Source: Candidatus Staskawiczbacteria bacterium (GTDB taxonomy: Bacteria; Patescibacteriota; Minisyncoccia; Minisyncoccales; Staskawiczbacteraceae). Taken from it: a stretch of DNA of 7,801 nt. How positions within the stretch are numbered: position 1 is the first letter of the stretch; every line of letters begins with the position of its first letter. Positions 5,534-7,801 of the stretch are shown piece after piece. The DNA is taken from positions 1 through 7,801 of the forward strand of contig JAPLZD010000045.1 of the NCBI GenBank assembly GCA_026395195.1, in the 5' to 3' direction. The position numbers and the translations under genes were made by a program. The notes beneath the pieces were generated by a model. It saw only the letters and a list, made by a program, of their open reading frames with translations. It was not told the origin of the DNA and did no database searches.

Positions 5534-6573
5534 TGTTTTAATGCTTCCAACCCAGGAAGTTTTTCACCCGATAAATATGCCAGCATTGCCCCTCCGCCAG
5601 TTGAAACCCAGCTGAACTTATCCAGCATACCTCTTTTTTCTAAAAATTCAACAGTTTCCCCCCCGCCAACAACAGAATAGGCTCCGCTGGCTATTATTGC
5701 ATTGGCAAGCCCCAAGGTTCCTTTTGCATACTTTTCTTCTTCAAATTTGCCAAAAGGGCCGTTCCACAAAACTGTCTTGCTCTGTAAAATTTTTTCAGAA
5801 AATAATTTTACGCTTTCATCATCTATGTCTAATCCGCCCTGGTCTCCAAACGGAACTATTATTTTTTCTTGATGTAAAAACTCTATGTTTTTTTCAGCGA
5901 CTTCTTTTGCCAGAAGGCCTCCAAGAATCACGAAATCTGCCACTTTTGAAATTTCATTAATAAAATTCGATTTTGTTTCCACTTTTGCGCCGCCAATAAG
6001 AGCTGTCATTGGTTTTTCGGGATTTTTTATGGCCTTATCTAAAGAATCTAATTCCTTTTCCAGCAAAAGCCCCGCGCAAGAAGGCAAAAATTGCGGAACT
6101 CCGACAATTGAAGCATGGGGGCGGTGATCAACGCTGAAAGCGTCATTTACATAAATGTCTCCCAAATACGAAAGCTTTTTTGCAAACTCCAAATTGTTTT
6201 CCGTTTCCTCTTTATAAAATCTTAAGTTTTCCAGCAATAAAATTTTTCCGTGATCCAATTCGTTGCTCTGGCCTTCAAGCTCGGGGCCAATACAATCAGT
6301 TGCTTTTATAATGGGCAAATTAAGAAGTTCTGATAATTTTTCTGCAACGTTGTCTAAAGTATATTTTTTGTCCGCCACACCCGTGCTTTCCGGGTCTAAA
6401 TGGCTCATTAAAATAATTTTGGCTTTATTCTCAACTAAATATTTTATCGTATCCAGAGATTTTTTAATTCTGAAATCATCCAAAACATCCCCCTTTTTAT
6501 CAACGGGGACATTAAAATCGCATCTTACCAGGATGCGTTTGTCAACCACGCTAAAATCTTTAAGGGTTTTCAT
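5530..6573 (-). CDS. pgk: phosphoglycerate kinase (compact form)
   Basis: Glycolytic enzyme transferring phosphate from 1,3-bisphosphoglycerate to ADP, giving ATP and 3-phosphoglycerate, in the cytoplasm. Conserved substrate-side residues: R17-C-D19-F-N21-V-P, R35, S-H58, L-E-N-L-R118-F, V-N-D-A-F followed by H-R151-P-H. Nucleotide side: G-G-A-K197-V-x-x-K201, V-L-W-N-G-P-F-G, G-G-G-E-T, and S-T-G-G-G-A near the C terminus. At 347 residues it is shorter than typical bacterial PGK (about 390-400). Most of the loss is in the C-terminal domain after the G-G-L-L-A segment, where the usual 'GGGMAFTF...' helix and loop are cut down. The usual S-H-L-G-R-P motif reads S-H-L-D-P-E. The start ATG at 6573 has TATAAT seven bases upstream and no Shine-Dalgarno. 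It is first in a run with the RecJ-like and RNase H genes and stops in TGA. Confidence 0.96.
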   Translation of the reverse strand: MKTLKDFSVVDKRILVRCDFNVPVDKKGDVLDDFRIKKSLDTIKYLVENKAKIILMSHLDPESTGVADKKYTLDNVAEKLSELLNLPIIKATDCIGPELEGQSNELDHGKILLLENLRFYKEETENNLEFAKKLSYLGDIYVNDAFSVDHRPHASIVGVPQFLPSCAGLLLEKELDSLDKAIKNPEKPMTALIGGAKVETKSNFINEISKVADFVILGGLLAKEVAEKNIEFLHQEKIIVPFGDQGGLDIDDESVKLFSEKILQSKTVLWNGPFGKFEEEKYAKGTLGLANAIIASGAYSVVGGGETVEFLEKRGMLDKFSWVSTGGGAMLAYLSGEKLPGLEALKQ

Positions 6574-6579
6574 AATATT

Positions 6580-6602
6580 ATTATATCGCTACGCTAATTA
6601 TA
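6580..6602 (-). promoter_or_regulatory. candidate pgk promoter region with two TATAAT boxes
   Basis: In the 52-base gap before pgk two exact TATAAT hexamers lie on the minus strand, at 6602-6597 and 6585-6580; a third (6630-6625) overlaps the stop codon of the upstream gene. No good -35 box is found at 16-18 bases from any of them. Initiation from the box at 6585-6580 would fall on the A of the pgk ATG (6573), giving a leaderless mRNA. Initiation from the other box would give a leader of about 17 bases. The match is exact, but AT-rich DNA makes chance likely. Confidence 0.35.
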
Positions 6603-6625
6603 GAATATTTTTGGTAATTTTGCTA

Positions 6626-7801
6626 TTATATCACTTCAGCTTGGTAGCAACTTTCGCAGTAAACTATTTCGGGTCGATCGGGTGCGTACGAAGTTTCAAA
6701 CTCGTTGGAGCATTTTCCGGTGTGACCGTGATTTGATTTATCACACATGCATTGCCGATACCAGAGTCTATACGGCAAGCGTAGCGCAACGCGACCGAAA
6801 TAACGACAGTCGGGACATTGGCGTGGAATAGGGATATTTTCATGCTGATAGAAATCAAGTTCCATTTTAACGATGTTATAATTTTTCCCGCATCTTACAC
6901 AGCGCAGAGCTTCTTTAAGAATAGAATCATTTACATCTTTAATATCGTCAGGAATTTCTTCGGTTTTTATGGTTTCCTTACCAAACGTGCCGGATAGTTG
7001 GTCTACCCACTTGAAACCACGGCTTAGGGCATCTTCTTTTGTAAGTGGCTTATGAATCTGACCTTGGGTTTCATTATAACCAAAGGGCGATAATTGCAGT
7101 GGGAAAAACTCTCCATATTCTTTTGTGCTTTTCATGTGCTCAATAATTTTTTCACGTAGCGCATGATATTCTTTCTCAGGGTATTGTTTGTTTAAAATAG
7201 CGTATTTACCTTGCTTCATGCAAACGCACCCAAAAAGATTTTCGCTGTTGTGGCAGGTATCGCAATATTGTAGATGAGAGTTGTCATAACTTAAATGGGA
7301 AAATATCACATTATAGTCATGAATAAGCGCATGACATTCATAAATAAGTTCACTGCGAAACCCATACTTATAACCGTCCATTGAATCTTTTACATCTGTA
7401 GCAACAATTGAATATTTACCATCTTCCATGTCGCTTACCTCAAAAGCGTGATATGTTCTTTTAGAATTGGTAATAATATTACCCGAAACATCATTTGATT
7501 TTTCAATCATCGCAAAACGATGAATGGAATTTTTTTTGATAAGATTTACATATTCTTCATAAAGATTGGCGCGTGAGGCAAATGAGCCAAGATTAAATTC
7601 TTTAATTTTTTTCTCGTAGTCTTCTTTGGTGTATTGCTTGTTTAAAAAATAATATTGTTTATTGCGAAGATTAGAAGAAAGAAAACAGTTTTGGCAACTG
7701 CGGCAATCGTAGCAATACATACAGCTAATGCAATCCCTAAGGAATATGCCATACTGGCACTGGTAGCATCTGTCCGAATGAATACATTCATAAAGCAATT
7801 G
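6626..7801 (-). CDS. Cys-rich zinc-ribbon 'LNKQY' protein of CPR bacteria, 5' end cut
   Basis: No known function. The frame is open to the right edge; the first possible start in the window is a TTG at 7798, which is almost certainly an internal Leu, so the true N terminus is missing. The visible 390 residues show a Cys array at the start (C5, C11, C14, then C23, 26, 29, 32, 35, 38 at exact three-residue spacing). A 'LNKQY' unit occurs twice (LNKQYTKEDYEKKIKEF near 52 and LNKQYPEKEYHALREKI near 203), with Cys clusters before each. The C-terminal part has paired metal ligands C300-x2-C303, C328-x2-C331, C350-x-C352, C363 and C381-x2-C384, and the family-typical end E-F-E-T-S-Y-A-P-D-R-P-E-I-V-Y-C. 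There is no signal peptide or membrane segment in view. Relatives are often auto-labelled 'CaiB/BaiF' as I recall, but nothing here resembles a CoA-transferase. It lies 52 bases upstream of pgk, in the same direction. The fold is probably zinc-stabilised; the role is open. Confidence 0.85.
   Translation of the reverse strand, partial: QLLYECIHSDRCYQCQYGIFLRDCISCMYCYDCRSCQNCFLSSNLRNKQYYFLNKQYTKEDYEKKIKEFNLGSFASRANLYEEYVNLIKKNSIHRFAMIEKSNDVSGNIITNSKRTYHAFEVSDMEDGKYSIVATDVKDSMDGYKYGFRSELIYECHALIHDYNVIFSHLSYDNSHLQYCDTCHNSENLFGCVCMKQGKYAILNKQYPEKEYHALREKIIEHMKSTKEYGEFFPLQLSPFGYNETQGQIHKPLTKEDALSRGFKWVDQLSGTFGKETIKTEEIPDDIKDVNDSILKEALRCVRCGKNYNIVKMELDFYQHENIPIPRQCPDCRYFGRVALRLPYRLWYRQCMCDKSNHGHTGKCSNEFETSYAPDRPEIVYCESCYQAEVI

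Noticed and set aside
5697..6736. Plus-strand frames opposite pgk and the Cys-rich gene
   Set aside because: Antisense to confidently assigned PGK; one spans two genes and an intergenic gap, without start context or family features.
6664..6858. 64-codon minus-strand frame overlapping the Cys-rich gene
   Set aside because: Out-of-frame overlap with the Cys-ligand-rich C terminus of the larger gene, whose conserved ending is in the other frame.
7796..7798. TTG as the real start of the Cys-rich protein
   Set aside because: The frame stays open to the window edge and the visible part begins in the middle of a Cys array, so the start is most likely outside the window.

Overview
The window looks like chromosomal DNA from a candidate-phyla-radiation bacterium (Patescibacteria), most likely the Parcubacteria side. 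This is an inference from four things: the AT-rich sequence, tight gene packing with 3-16 base gaps and an ATGA overlap, the compact enzymes (a 347-residue phosphoglycerate kinase and a 387-residue RecJ-like protein), and a Cys-rich 'LNKQY' family protein that I know mainly from such genomes. The standard genetic code applies: pgk ends in TGA and no real gene has an in-frame TGA, which argues against the TGA=Gly lineages.

Left part (1-1084). The 5' two hundred codons of a MurJ-type lipid II flippase run off the left edge on the minus strand. Divergent from it is rnpB, the bacterial A-type RNase P RNA, which is the only plus-strand gene. It forms a self-contained unit with an extended -10 promoter and a strong hairpin terminator. 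That terminator also has a T-run in the opposite direction, so it can serve the convergent kinase gene too.

Middle part (1090-3852, minus strand). This is a four-gene signalling cassette, read from right to left: a single-domain CheY-like response regulator, an 89-residue protein of unknown function, a three-helix membrane protein of unknown function, and a membrane-anchored GAF-PAS histidine kinase. The genes are separated by 5, 16 and 12 bases. The regulator has no output domain, so the signal probably passes to a protein partner. The two unknown proteins lie between kinase and regulator and may belong to the pathway.

Right part (3923-6573, minus strand). A tight run consists of pgk (glycolysis), a RecJ-like DHH phosphoesterase overlapping it by four bases, and an RNase HI three bases further on. 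The DHH gene contains two adjacent short perfect hairpins that are translated in frame and resemble a small interspersed palindromic element. Upstream, at 6626-7801, is the C-terminal part of a large Cys-rich zinc-ribbon protein of unknown function whose start lies beyond the right edge.

No tRNA, rRNA, CRISPR array, insertion sequence or phage gene was seen, and no gene-free stretch exceeds 300 bases other than rnpB. None of the eight visible start codons has a recognisable Shine-Dalgarno sequence. The most noteworthy points are the signalling cassette with its two unknown members, the Cys-rich protein, the in-gene double hairpin, and the compact PGK with an altered substrate-loop motif.
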